Assembly: GCA_014905825.1 (NCBI GenBank)
Contig: JACGCN010000073.1
Span: 1-64,000 of the forward strand
Origin: Lyophyllum atratum
Taxonomy: Eukaryota > Basidiomycota > Agaricomycetes > Agaricales > Lyophyllaceae
Direction: 5' to 3'
DNA: 64,000 nucleotides
Positions 23,203 through 33,921 of this stretch are shown here, piece after piece (position 1 is the first letter of the stretch; the number at the start of each line of letters is the position of its first letter). Under the pieces are notes generated by a model. The model saw only the letters and a list, made by a program, of their open reading frames with translations, did no database searches and was not told where the DNA came from. Made by a program: the position numbers and the translations under genes.

Positions 23203-26200
23203 TCAAACGATATCACGAAGGGTCATGGGGACTTCAGGCTGCAAAAGAGGACAATCAGCACATACGTTCGGTGTCGAAAAAAAGGACTCACGCATTTGAT
23301 CCTGAAGAAAGTATCCTGTCAGAAAACATCCGGTTCTAAAATAAGGACAACTAACTTGTAGAAACATTCTATAGATCGTAACATTTCGACGTCTCCGCCG
23401 GTAGCAGTCACGAAGTTTACAACAACACCCGCACGTGCATAGTTAGATGCAATCGCCGGCGCAACTCTGAAAACATTATTACTGAGTAGACATAGACCGA
23501 ATATGAATAGGCTAACCGGTGGGCATATTCTTCAACAGCTTTGGGTAGGTCTGCAGATAGGTTAGTCCATAATCTTATCATACGGTGCCAGAAGAACTAA
23601 CCATAATTAATGATAAGAGGGACGTGCGATACATCTGGAGTCTTCACTTGAACATCGTATACTACTAAGACTTTCGTGGCAGGTCTCATGATGAGCGAGT
23701 TGGGGTTCCTAAACTTGTTCAGGGCAGCCAACTTGGTTCCCGCATTCATATCACCATGCTATGAAAGACGGTGAGCAAAGGTTCTTACTAGACATGTGTG
23801 AATTCTTACCAGCGGCACAGCTTCTAAACCTCGACTTGCTAATTTATACACAACCGAATCCAAAGCAGTCATCCCACCGACGTGTACAATAGCGTGAGTG
23901 ACTTCAACGTCGTCAAAAAGATCGGCAAGGGCATCCAGCTTCCATTCTCTGGCTTGAGTTGTTTCGGCACTGGAGGCAGCACCTCTTCCAGAGCCGATGA
24001 TACCAAGCCCACCACCTGGTGCCGTAGCCATAGGATCCGCTCTGCCACCAGCTGTGAACGCCAAATATAAATAAAACTGGCGAAGACCTCGAGAGCCTTG
24101 GGTGGTATCTGCATGTGTAACATTCCCATCACGTCGGACCAGGACACGGACAGGCTCTCGCAGTTGAATCGCAGAAGCTAGGTTAAGGACGTCCTGAGGA
24201 ACAGTATTGGAGAAGAGGGCAGTTTGCCGCTCAATTGCCTGGGAGCCGGTTGTGTTTGGCTCTAATGGGGCAGGTGAAGATAAAGACAGAGCAGAAAATC
24301 TACGGCCCTGGTTTTGAAATGGGGAGACGATGCCGTTGCTCGGTTCCAAACTATTGTTAAAGGGTATCTGAGGTATCGGGCCAGGAGTTGAGCTGGAGTT
24401 CGGTGTCCCTGAGCCAATTGGTCGGGAGCGGGGTGGGGGAAGAAGCTTCACGATATTGAAAACAAATTCGTGGAGGTTGCGCGCGATGAGTTGGTCAACT
24501 TCGTCCAAGACGAGGAACCGTACTTCGGAACCGGAAAGTCCACCGGGGGAGGTAAAGAGGGCATGGAGCTTCTGCGGAGTGCCGCAGATGATATGGGGCA
24601 TGTTTTGTTGTAAGAGCCGGAGTTCTTGGGTAAGATCGTTATTAGCTGAGGTAGCACCTACACCCAGAGCGGATCTGACCCCAATGGGTCCCCCGAGGTC
24701 CCGGATCATGCGCTGTGCTTGAGTTGCTTGGTCTACGGTGGTGGAGATCATGATAACAATGGGGCCACGATTTGGGGGACGAACTGTGATGTTGGTGACA
24801 GCAATCTGGATGGCCGGTATGACATATGCAGCGATACGTTCTTGTGTCGGCGGTGCTTGAGCAATTATATCGGAGCCCCGCAGAAGGAATGGCAGCGCTC
24901 GTTGTTGGATCTTGTTCGGAGGGCCAACGCTAATGATGCTGATGAGATGACGAGAAGCATTGATTGACAGCATGCTCACCCAAATTTATTCAAAGACCGA
25001 AGAAGCTCAGGAGACAGTGATAGCTGTTCCCACTTGGAGATGATAGCGCCTGAATCTCGAGGCGAACTACTTGCCCAATTGTCGCCCTGTGCGTCCAGCA
25101 CCTGAAATAGTGTTAAGTCAAGGCTAAAATGATACCCAGATGTAAACATACACCGGATGAGTCCCGACGGAGTAGACCTGTGACTGAGCGACGTTTGTCC
25201 CGGAGGTTATTGTCTTGTCGGCCGATGTTGGGATCAGAGGGGCGAATTGGTAAATCGAGTGTTCCGGCAGACCAGGTACGCAAGGGAGGGTTTGAATGTC
25301 GAGCTGAAGACCTCATCTCAGGCCTGAGCGGTAATCCGTGACCAAGGATAGCTGGGTTGGATATCGTGGAAGGGGGTATCGTTTGATTAGGAGCGATGTC
25401 GCCATTGTGTGTATTTAAACCTGCCATGGAGTTGCTGCGTGTATCGTTATTTGTGGATTGTATATGCTGCGTCTGAATGGCGAGGAGTTGTCCGACTGAC
25501 GATGTTAAGGTATTCAAACGTTGAGAGATCGTGGATATGTCATCAGAGGGTGCTGGTTGATTGGGTGCGATGTTACCTAGTGAGGGTCTAGGACCGTTCT
25601 GTCTGGGACCACTGAGCGGAGGAGATGAGAAGCTGTGGCCATTGGCGTTTGCGGGAGCAAAGGGATCTTTGAACTCAGGCTGCGAGTTATTTCCCAAAGT
25701 TCGCTCCACGAGAAGGTTGACTTTGTGATGCATATCACCAAGGTCACGATGTATCTCTCGCGTAGTGTATTCGCATTGTACCAGGCGGTTTAGAATGTCG
25801 TGGATAATAGGCGAGGCTTTCAATTGAGCTTCGAAAGTTTGCGCTAGGTGATCCATGCTGGGATTGAACTGGCTACCGGAATCCAGAGAGGATACGGGGG
25901 ACAAAGATGTACGGCCACCGTAGGAGGGCGTGCCATTTTGGTTCACGGCTATGGGGGGCGTGGATATGGGTTCTCGACTTCTCTGTTGCAAGGTGAAGAA
26001 AGAGGACCCTGGGGTTTGCGTCCCAGTTGCTCCAGACGTTGGCCCTGGAGTCTCTACGTTGTCATCTCCTTCTGGTAACGTATCCAAGCTCCCGACCATG
26101 CTCGATTCCCTGACTGCTCTGCTTTCTATCCCGGGATGCGGCCTGCCTGCGTCGACTTGGCGAAAGGTAGGTGATTGTCGAGACCAGTCATTCGGCTCTT

Positions 26201-26438
26201 GCGACGGCCTGGGCCGGGAATCATCGTTGGCTGCTGGTGGACTAGGCGAAGATCTCGCAGAACGATATTCAGAAGGTGAGATGGAAAGCGAGGACATCGA
26301 GCTCCGGTCTTGCTCTCGGAATGTGTGATGGCGAAATCCCAATCCCAGTCCACTGCTGCCGCCTTCATCTTCTCCGCCACGTAATCCCCCAGGAAAGAAA
26401 GGCATGGAGGCAGGATTCAAGGCCGCACTCCTTGCCAT
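23203..26438 (-). CDS. degenerate eIF4A-like DEAD-box protein with long disordered N terminus
   Basis: One gene of roughly 950 residues. Exon 1 (to about 25130) is a Ser/Pro-rich N terminus of about 440 residues with a short helical island (DHLAQTFEAQLKASPIIHDI). An exon with WEQLSLSPELLRSLNKFG joins, across the 50-nt intron 24930-24979, to VGPPNKIQQRALPFLLRGSD, a normal DEAD-box Q-motif. Every ATPase motif after that is altered: AQAPPTQERIAA where eIF4A has a GTGKT loop, TPQKL for TPGR, DEVD for DEAD, FSNT for SAT, YDVQVKTPDV for the TDLLARGID block, HRVAPAIASNYARAG for HRIGRGGRFGRKG. HGDM and LIINYDLP are kept. About 130 residues rich in Ser/Pro/Gly are inserted between motifs II and III. 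The last exon ends PMTLRDIV (TGA at 23203). ATP hydrolysis is unlikely; a role in RNA or translation-factor binding is inference. Confidence 0.8.
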
Positions 26439-26844
26439 GGTTTAAGTAGGCAGATGGCAACTAGCTGCAACAATCAACTGCAGAGGGATTCAAAACACGG
26501 TTGGCAGCGGTTGGTAAGCTAGTGATCTCTGACAGCTGAGAGGATATTGATCTTACTTACCGCCGACGGTCGTGGTGGATAGGTAACTATGCAGCTTCCA
26601 TGCAGCGGGTGGAGGTCAATGGTCTGAGTGGAGGGCTTACAACCGTGGAATGATAGCGGCTGTGTGATGATATGTTGGCGGACTACTAGCGCCGATCAAA
26701 CAGGGGAACTTGTGTTTGTGCGACGGTATAAATAAGGAATGTAACAGGATATCCATAACGTATACAATAGGTCCGAATCGTAAAGAGTACATAAATACAA
26801 GCCTCCAACAGCCCTCTAAGCCAGACATTTCGCGAAAGATATAC
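26439..26844. other. intergenic, upstream of pseudo-helicase
   Basis: About 400 bases between the pseudo-helicase start and the stop of the RRM gene, both on the minus strand. Likely 3' UTR plus promoter. No gene seen. Confidence 0.4.
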
Positions 26845-27892
26845 CTAAAGCTCTATGACGATCTTGCGGAGGAAACTCCTCTGTGGGTTCAACACGGATC
26901 GGGCTGCGAGAATGTTTGAGGATGGGAAATTGAAGGTCATGGAATTTACACACTTGAATCCCAACTTGAGTTTGAACTGGTTGAGTAGCCCTTTCTTTAG
27001 ATTTCCTTTCTTTTGTTTGATCCTAGCTTGGAGAGGATCAGACACGACAAAACGGAAGAGAATTATGGAGGACTTACTCCGAACGATGTCCTGAACCTCA
27101 GGAAGGTTTGCAGGTGTGCTGGTTACCTAAAGAAAAGCCAAGGTTAACAACTGATGAAAGCACACTGATCGTCGCGCCACCAGCCCATACGTACCACGAT
27201 CTCAAGACCATCAACCCTCGCCCCATTGAGGCGAAGTGCAAGCTTGGCAGCTTCCAGATTATGAAACTCAATGCTGGCATACTGTCGGTCACGAGAAGTC
27301 AATAAACTCGCAGGGACAGGTACACCAATGGTCACAGCCTGGCCACGGCTACAACGAATTCCGATGCGGCAGATGCTGCCGCAGGGGGCGAACATAGCTC
27401 GCAATCTCTCCTCCGTGATAGACGATTGCAGCTATTACTCATGGTTAGCGATGGATTATCTTGTCATGAATGAGGCACTCACATTGCCCACATATACAAA
27501 AGGCAAGGTATGCTGGACCTTGACCTGGGGGCGGCCTTTGTCTGCATTGGTTTTCATCGCGACCTTCTTCTTCGCCTCTTGAACCGCGTGGAGTTTATCC
27601 TCTCTTTTATGCTGATGAATAGCACCGCGTTTACGCTGAACAGGGGCATTGACTTTCGCACGAACATCAGAGCCTCGCCTGCCTCCTTGAGAAACTTGTG
27701 CAGGACCAGCTGCAACCTGTTGACAATTAGTACAGAGGTGATTAGATGATCATGGTAGCAAACATTAATCTTGTCAGGCGATTGATTCCAGGAAACACGC
27801 ATCACGGAAGAGGCTTGAGGGAGAAGGGTCGGAAAGGATCTTGAGGAGTCGATGGTGCAGCTACGAAGAGCATGCCACTTAAATAGCTGCAT
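26845..27892 (-). CDS. RRM protein with presequence-like N terminus
   Basis: RNA-binding protein with one recognisable RRM. The reading frame has no ATG upstream of 27892, so it starts MQLFKWHALRSCTIDSSRS, basic and almost free of acidic residues, like a mitochondrial presequence. An intron at about 27720-27771 leads to VAAGPAQVSQGGRRGSDVR and a Lys-rich linker. The RRM follows: RNP2-like LPFVYVGN, then LRAMFAPCGSICRIGIRC, and RNP1-like YASIEFHNLEAAKLAL with GARVDGLEIVV. The C-terminal exon is very basic (ARIKQKKGNLKKGLLNQFKLK), and in the chosen frame it ends RKIVIEL at 26845; that last exon boundary is uncertain. It is divergent from FMC1 (235 bp). Function beyond RNA binding is unknown; mitochondrial location is inferred. 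Confidence 0.65.
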
Positions 27893-28127
27893 AATGGCGG
27901 TCAAAGCGTTCAACAAGAGCACCTCTTTGGCCACATGCTGGCCCGCACGACAATTATGGGTAGATCTTCTCGGTAGTCATGGCCTGCCGACCGTGAATCA
28001 AGATGAGCGAACAATGGCTTGGTGGAGGTCTGGTCGAAGGTGTTGGCCCTCCTGCACGTGACGATAACAAACCGCAATTTGAATTTCTCGAACTTCGGCA
28101 CTGCCAACAACTAGCTCCCAAGTCGCA

Positions 28128-28554
28128 ATGTCGGAATTGGCTCATGCGTATCGTGGCATTCTCCGCGAATTGAGGAAGTCGGTGAGTGCTGGATAGGTTA
28201 CCTTTCTGCACTGCTACTCATTCATAAACCAGGCTGTTGCGCCACGAAAAGCCAATCAAACTATAGTGACCAACTATCGTTCTATAGCGGCCCAGTACCA
28301 AAAATCTGGAGATCTGCGTATCCTTCAGGACATGAAAAATGCTCTGTTGTTCCTACGATCACAGCGGGAGCACAAGGTCTGTTCACAATTCATGCGCTGT
28401 GACCGACGTCTGATAATAAACGTCATAAATCCGTCAGCTCTTAATTGAGAGATATAACCCCTTGTTTGACCTCACGGCCAAGGAGCGGATAACAGCGACA
28501 GCACGAAGAGTTGGCCTTAATATGCCCATCCTTCCCAATCCAGAGTCAGGCTAA
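28128..28554 (+). CDS. FMC1: FMC1-like mitochondrial ATP synthase assembly factor
   Basis: Small LYR-type protein matching Fmc1, which stabilises the Atp12 chaperone during F1-ATPase assembly in the mitochondrial matrix. Exon 1 begins MSELAHAYRGILRELRKS at 28128; the YRGILRELR block is the LYR-like signature. A short intron (about 28182-28232) leads to AVAPRKANQTIVTNYRS. A helix LRILQDMKNALLFLRSQREHK follows, then a second intron (about 28376-28441). The last exon carries LIERYNPLFDLTAKERITATARRVGL and ends MPILPNPESG, which matches the VGL..P..P ending of family members. About 100 residues, the normal size. Other LYR assembly factors were considered, but the C-terminal VGLNMP ending points to FMC1. 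Confidence 0.83.
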
Positions 28555-29214
28555 AGGGAACTAGGATTCCCCGTGCTGAGTATCCACAATACATATTTAT
28601 TCACTCTAATATCTCGCTATGCTTCTCTTGTTTCCACAGATTTCCTACCTTTACAGCTCAACTATACTATTTGACGTGTGGCTTGATCATGTCCTGCGTC
28701 GGGAAGTCCATTGTCCATCGTTATCATCTACCCGCCTTCTACCTAAGACTGAGGTAATGAAGCTCAGCTCGACCGCTCGGCCCTAGAACAAGAGAACATT
28801 GCGCATTGGGCCATGCCTTGCTGGCCCATCTCGATTATCAATGACTTCATTGAACGTCAAATATCCAGATTGGGTTTATGTCTACGTTTTCTACATTTGA
28901 TGCGTTCCGCCAACCGCTGGCGCAACGCGTTAACCTAGAAGTCGAATCCTCCGTCCGCGTCATAGCCCGACGACATGCTGATGGTCTTTGAGACTCTACC
29001 GTTTTCGGGGCGAGGATTTTTTGAGTGGTGCTTGCAGCTCTACTTTCGTCATGTGATTGGGACGCGGACGCGTATTGCGCAAATTGGATGGGGAAGGCTG
29101 CATGAATGGTGTGTAGATAGATTATGTAGCTAGTTAGCGTCCACGGCTTTGGGCGGCACTGGTGACCGCACACAATGGTTTCGCGACGCGTATTGTAAAC
29201 AGAGCACAACAAGG
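28555..29214. other. intergenic, 660 bp, no gene seen
   Basis: Between FMC1 and SUA5, same strand. One antisense open frame of 138 codons (28847-29263) overlaps the start of SUA5 and has no recognisable motif. I judge the stretch non-coding apart from the UTRs and SUA5 promoter. Confidence 0.45.
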
Positions 29215-30465
29215 ATGCTGTCCTTGTCAAATTTGTGGAGGATCGTGCACCGATCATACTCACAGTTCATGACTCCGGTATCGACACAGGTCCTCAAATG
29301 TGACCCTTCCTCCATCCACTTTCATCCCGGCTCAGACCAGCCAGAAATTACTTGCCCAGAAACCTTGGCTGCCTTGAAAAACGCGTCACACCACCTCGTC
29401 GATCTCGCGGAGCCTATCGCCTTTCCCACAGAGACGGTCTATGGGCTGGGTGCTATGGCGCTAAGCACTCCTGCTTCGAACCGGATATTCACCACCAAAG
29501 GTCGACCAGCAGACAACCCCTTGATCGTTCACGTCTCGTCGTTCAAGATGTTGAACACATTGCTTCCGGAGGGTTACGTCTTGTCAAGAGCTTATGAGGC
29601 CCTGATAAAGCACTTTTGGCCTGGCGCTTTGACTCTGTTGTTCCCGAGAGACGCTGCGATCGTCCCGACGCTCATTACAGCGGGCCAGCCGACGGTGGCC
29701 ATCAGGATGCCCTCACATCCGGTCGCCAGAGCCCTGATCGCTGTGGCCAACACTCCATTGGCAGCCCCGAGCGCCAATACGTCCGGAAAGCCCAGCCCAA
29801 CTCGAGCAGATCATGTCCTCCGAGACCTCAACGGCAAGATCAACATCATCCTTGACGGCGGCGCTTGCGCAGTTGGGCTAGAAAGCACGGTGGTCGATGG
29901 GCTACACGAAGACGGGAAGATTCGCGTCTTGCGCCCAGGAGGGATCACTGTGGAGGATATCGAACGCGTGTTGAGGGAGGAAATGCATGGATGCAGCCAC
30001 ATCCCGGATGTCCTGGTGCATCGCCGCGATTACATGGACGAAGCAATGGAACAGGCCCCAACGACCCCTGGCATGAAATATAGGCATTATTCACCCTCGG
30101 TTCCCTTGACTCTCCTGATGACATCGTCTCGCCCACCTGTGGGTGAAGCTTCCACCCCAGCCTCGTCGTTTTTGGAATCGCTCAGGGCGGACCGACCACT
30201 GAAAGTCGGTGTCTTGGCACCCACAGATTCTGCTTTGTGGGATATATTGCCCGTAGATGGCTTCCAATGGTCCCGCTATCTGCTGGGGCCGAAAGCGGAA
30301 CCATCTGTATTTGCCCACCGCCTATTCGATGGTTTGCTCACACTCGAACAGCAGGGTGTTGATCTCATGCTCATTGAGGAGATCAAGGAAGACCGAGAAG
30401 GCTTAGCTGTGATGAACCGTGTAAAAAAGGCAGCTGGGGATGTTCAATGGATCACTTTTGAGTAG
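29215..30465 (+). CDS. SUA5: threonylcarbamoyl-AMP synthase SUA5
   Basis: Makes threonylcarbamoyl-AMP from threonine, bicarbonate and ATP, the first step of t6A37 modification in ANN-decoding tRNAs. It is a single uninterrupted exon of 416 residues, unusual here where most genes have introns. The YrdC domain shows FPTETVYGLGAMAL, TTKGRPADNPLIVHV, AIRMPSHPVARALI and PLAAPSANTSGKPSPT; the Lys, Arg and Ser-x-Asn residues used for ligand binding are present. After GLESTVVDGL and VLRPGGIT, a linker with PGMKYRHYSP leads to the Sua5-specific C-terminal domain (KVGVLAPTDSALWDILP, VFAHRLFDGLLTLEQQGVDL). ATG 29215 gives a basic hydrophobic extension (MLSLSNLWRIVHRSYSQF); a second ATG at 29269 would give a shorter form. 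TAG at 30463. Confidence 0.95.
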   Translation: MLSLSNLWRIVHRSYSQFMTPVSTQVLKCDPSSIHFHPGSDQPEITCPETLAALKNASHHLVDLAEPIAFPTETVYGLGAMALSTPASNRIFTTKGRPADNPLIVHVSSFKMLNTLLPEGYVLSRAYEALIKHFWPGALTLLFPRDAAIVPTLITAGQPTVAIRMPSHPVARALIAVANTPLAAPSANTSGKPSPTRADHVLRDLNGKINIILDGGACAVGLESTVVDGLHEDGKIRVLRPGGITVEDIERVLREEMHGCSHIPDVLVHRRDYMDEAMEQAPTTPGMKYRHYSPSVPLTLLMTSSRPPVGEASTPASSFLESLRADRPLKVGVLAPTDSALWDILPVDGFQWSRYLLGPKAEPSVFAHRLFDGLLTLEQQGVDLMLIEEIKEDREGLAVMNRVKKAAGDVQWITFE

Positions 30466-31231
30466 ATTACAGAGACTCACCCATCAAAATGTATCTCGTG
30501 AGTCGCTTATGTCCAGATTATGCTGAGGAATTTCTCACCTTTGACGGTACCCAGACTTCCTAATCGCACCCTGTCGGACATTACAGAGCTCGGTTGTTTT
30601 GCCTCCTCAAGAAGTGGAGAATACTTAGACCTGAACGCATGTGCAAAGCCTCATGCCCGCCTCGTGTTGGACCTCCTGGATGAGTGGCTCTGCCACGAGG
30701 CTCTTTCTCATCGCGCCCGTGTGACTATGTGAAGAAACTCGAAGTTCTCGATGGGGTAGGTACAGCGTTTTTAACTATCAGCACAGGTATCAGCTTGGTG
30801 CCGTGTACTCCCTCTAACCCTTCGACTGCGAACTCCTCATCCTAGTGCGTAGATCCCATGTCATTCACACGTCCATCCTTTTCCTCATTTCAGGATCAGA
30901 TTTGCTCGAAAACGTGTTGGCGGAATGTGCCGCAGACGCGAAAGTTGCTATGTCTCGATCACGTGAGCAGTACCGCGGCGGCGCAGCATCCACCGTCACG
31001 TTGTTCCACCCTTTCAGACGAGCCAGCGGCCCTAGCCTCGTTCCCGCTTCACAGGTTCAATCCCTTTCACGAAGATCCTCATGTTGATCGCTGGGTGTAG
31101 CAGTTCTAGCTGTTTGTCGCCAACAACGTCGGGCACCCGTTCGTATATAAGCAAAGAAAGATGTTTTTCAAATTTCCGTTATCATCTCACGGCTCAAACC
31201 TTCATACACTCGACGCTTTGGTGGCCGTAAT
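30466..31231. other. intergenic, promoter of HMG-box gene
   Basis: About 770 bases. Short open frames exist (for example 30520-30732) but show no motif and no convincing splice partners. The final 90 bases hold a TATA box. A long upstream region is common for regulatory genes. Confidence 0.45.
31144..31150 (+). promoter_or_regulatory. TATA box of HMG-box gene
   Basis: TATATAA lies 82 bases upstream of the inferred ATG at 31232, in a good position for a TATA element followed by a short leader. Confidence 0.55.
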
Positions 31232-32750
31232 ATGCAAATGAACCGTAAGTCTTAGAACATTTGACATAACAAAGTCTTAACCTACCCTCCAAGGCCCAAT
31301 GAAGCAAGAGGAATGCGACCCATCCCAGTATTCCCGACTCTATACAATGCCTACATCACCCTGCCCCTCGAAGCTCGAAGACTTCTCTTTCAGAGATTCG
31401 CCATTCTCAAAGGCTGCTTCTGGCCCCTATCCTCCACGCTTCGATTTTCATTCCTTATCATACGCAACAGGTAATGGGCAGGATGACTCTCCGCCTACTC
31501 CTGTGCTTTACCACCCAAATATCGACCTATCTACGATGCGCCTGGACCAACCTTCCCATTCTTCGACTATTTCTATGTTTACCTCTTCACCCCAAAAATC
31601 GCCGAACTCTCATGTTCCCCGCCCTCCAAATGCGTTCATGCTCTACCGCTCTGACTTTCTCAAACGAGGGGTCATACCATCTCATGTCGAACGCCGCCAA
31701 CAAAATCTCAGCCGCATTGCTGGCCAGTGCTGGAATCTCTTACCGCCGGAAGAGAAAGCGCAATGGCAAGATCGCGCTGCCCAAGTTTTGGCTGAGCACC
31801 AAAAGCGTAACCCTGACTATAAATTTACTCCGGCACCACGAGGTTCTCGTCGTCCTAAGGTCAAGGGTCGCTCAGACGGAGATGTTGATGCTGTCGATGG
31901 CGAGGAGAGGATCAGGCAGATTCGGGAAGAGTACACACGCATTGCCGGGCCTACCGCAAGTCCAGCACGACGTAGGCGCCCAAGAGCTCAAAACCGGAGC
32001 CGCGATTTGGACAAGGAACCGTCCAAAGATAGCCTTCCTCCTGATAATGACGGAAACTCACTCCCCTCCTCCGTTCCTCCGTCGCCATCGCCGTCATTGC
32101 CTTCTCCTAGGCCTGAGCCAAGGGCAGAGGCATCTTTACCACCATTCTTTCCCCAATATTCTTTTCCTCATGCCACTCCTCCACGACGCCCTTCCACTTC
32201 TCTCGGGTTCTCCACTGCCAACGCGCTGCAAGAGAATGCATCTCTGCGGACAGGATACAATGTAGTTCGCCCTTCATCCGCGGCCTCGGAGACTGGCCTG
32301 ACTAGCTACCTGAAAGGACTAGACATTGTGAGTAACATCCCAGATATGGCACTCACGGCCAAACCTGATGTATCATTGCAGACGCCAATAGCTCCTACAT
32401 TCGGTTACGTTTCCTCATGCCCTTCACCAGCGTCATCGATGCAGGCGTTCCATGCCAGTCCCGAGCTCGACACTCACTTCACCTTCCCCACCTTGGATTC
32501 CTATCCTATGACTTCCTATCCTACCATCGAATATGACCGTGAAAGCTCGGCTCGCAACAGCGACTCTTTCCTGGGATCACTGTACTCCTGCGAGCCCTTC
32601 ACCTTCAATGACCCGCCCCTGCTCCCTCAGGAGGACTATTCGCTCATGGGTGACGCCTACCTCTTTAACAACTTCGATCTCTCCACTTTCCAAGGAAGGT
32701 GGGATCTTGATATGTCTCTGCCAGACGTCACGAAGTCCTACACTTTGTAG
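31232..32750 (+). CDS. HMG-box (MATA_HMG-type) transcription factor
   Basis: Sequence-specific HMG-box regulator, expected in the nucleus. I place the start at 31232: a 13-nt exon (MQMN plus one base), a 49-nt intron 31245-31293 with GTAAGT and AAG ends, then RPMKQEECDPS in frame. If the intron is not used, ATG 31299 gives a protein six residues shorter. The box covers about residues 110-185 (HVPRPPNAFMLYRSDFLK, HVERRQQNLSRIAGQCWNLL, AQWQDRAAQVLAEHQKRNPD, YKFTP), typical of the fungal MATA_HMG group that includes mating and fruiting regulators. Flanks are Ser/Pro-rich, with Arg-rich ARRRRPRAQNRSRD after the box. The C terminus is acidic-aromatic and ends LPDVTKSYTL. It is not at a mating locus as far as the neighbours show. 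Confidence 0.88.
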
Positions 32751-32963
32751 AGCAGTGCGCGAGCCTTGATGACCTTTTGTAGTATAGTCTTCCACCTGTC
32801 TTCCACCTGTATTTCTACGGCGCTTTTCTACGTGGAACAGGTCTGCGTTTTCCCTCGTATGTATGATGTATCATAGCCTTTCCAATCTCACATTTCCTGG
32901 CCCTTTACTTTCGGTCTGTACACCGACTTGGCCGCGTCAAAGCAAAAGTACACTAGAGCGAAA

Positions 32964-33524
32964 CTAATCAGCCGTGACACGTGTTATCATTTTCTCCAGC
33001 TTCTCATCCACCAACAAAATGGCCGCCTTGAGCTCAGCATTATGGAAGCCATCAACGAACGAGGATGGCAGCTGATAGAACACGGTTGTGCCAGAGCGAT
33101 CGGCGCTCTCGACGATCATCAAACGCGGAGGAATGCCATATCCACTGCGAATGTCATATCGCATGAAAGTCTCGGCCGTGAGCGGGTTGCCTATCACGTA
33201 GACCACTGCGGATGGGCTGTCGGCTTCCTGGTAGATGTTCATCCACTTATGGTGGTTCATCTCCATAAAGTACCTACGAAGCCTTGAATGAACATCCCTA
33301 CTTAGACACAGTGAGAGCACATACAGGAAGTCATTGCTGCCTGTGATACCAGTGATCAGCTCTACGAGCTCGGCTTTGCTCGCGACTGCTCTGAAGTTTG
33401 ATAAGAACTCGAGCGAGCCCGCCTTGTTCACTTCTGCATCAAGCCTTGCGATGACCTCTTTATAAGGCAGAGTTGTCTCGAAAGTGACAAGTTGCGCTGT
33501 GAAGGGGGTGATTGTTTTCTTCAT
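32964..33524 (-). CDS. DUF302-domain protein
   Basis: Small cytosolic protein of the DUF302 family, whose biochemical role is unknown. The first in-frame ATG is 33524 (MKKTITPFTAQLVTFETTLP). Conserved blocks are YKEVIARLDAEVNKAG, then DFLYFMEMNHHKWMNIYQ after removal of the intron 33274-33324 (the GTATGT donor keeps the frame), PSAVVYVIGNPLTAETFMRYD, GYGIPPRLMIVE and TTVFYQLPSS. The protein ends KLEKMITRVTAD with TAG at 32964, giving about 169 residues. The gene is divergent from DBP8 with 397 bp between starts. The family assignment rests on the NPLTAETFMRYD and PPRLMI blocks. Confidence 0.82.
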   Translation of the reverse strand: MKKTITPFTAQLVTFETTLPYKEVIARLDAEVNKAGSLEFLSNFRAVASKAELVELITGITGSNDFLYVLSLCLSRDVHSRLRRYFMEMNHHKWMNIYQEADSPSAVVYVIGNPLTAETFMRYDIRSGYGIPPRLMIVESADRSGTTVFYQLPSSFVDGFHNAELKAAILLVDEKLEKMITRVTAD

Positions 33525-33921
33525 CGTGAAAGGAGTGAGTAAGACCCTCGACAACAAAAGGAGTTATGATATTGAGTTCCAGGCTGATAATTGAACTTGA
33601 AGTAGGGCCTCGGGGTCGGGGACCGCGGTACGTCCGATAGGGCGGATTCTGAGGCAGTCGACCACTCGCATGCTACGAAGATAGGCTTAGTACATCGCGT
33701 GGTTATTCGTCAGAGTCCAAGCGCCTTCAACTTGTCTTCAACCAACCTTCGACCTGAACCTTGCGACGCCGCGGGGCAAATTCGGATTTCTATCGCTATT
33801 TGTGCATGTTTGTACCGAAAGCCTATGTCCACTTGTCGCTGACATAACCCACGTGCATAGTGACGCCGGCGGCGATCGCAAATTTTCTGAAATTGCAGCG
33901 CTTAGTGTGACTGCTCTATCT
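33525..33921. other. divergent intergenic, two promoters
   Basis: About 400 bases between the DUF302 and DBP8 starts. It carries both promoters. No other feature recognised. Confidence 0.4.

Noticed and set aside
28847..29263. Minus-strand open frame of 138 codons upstream of SUA5
   Set aside because: No motif, overlaps the start of SUA5, and composition is not protein-like.
30520..30732. Possible small gene between SUA5 and the HMG-box gene
   Set aside because: A 70-codon frame without an ATG-led conserved block; attempts to splice it to the ATG at 30486 give immediate stops.
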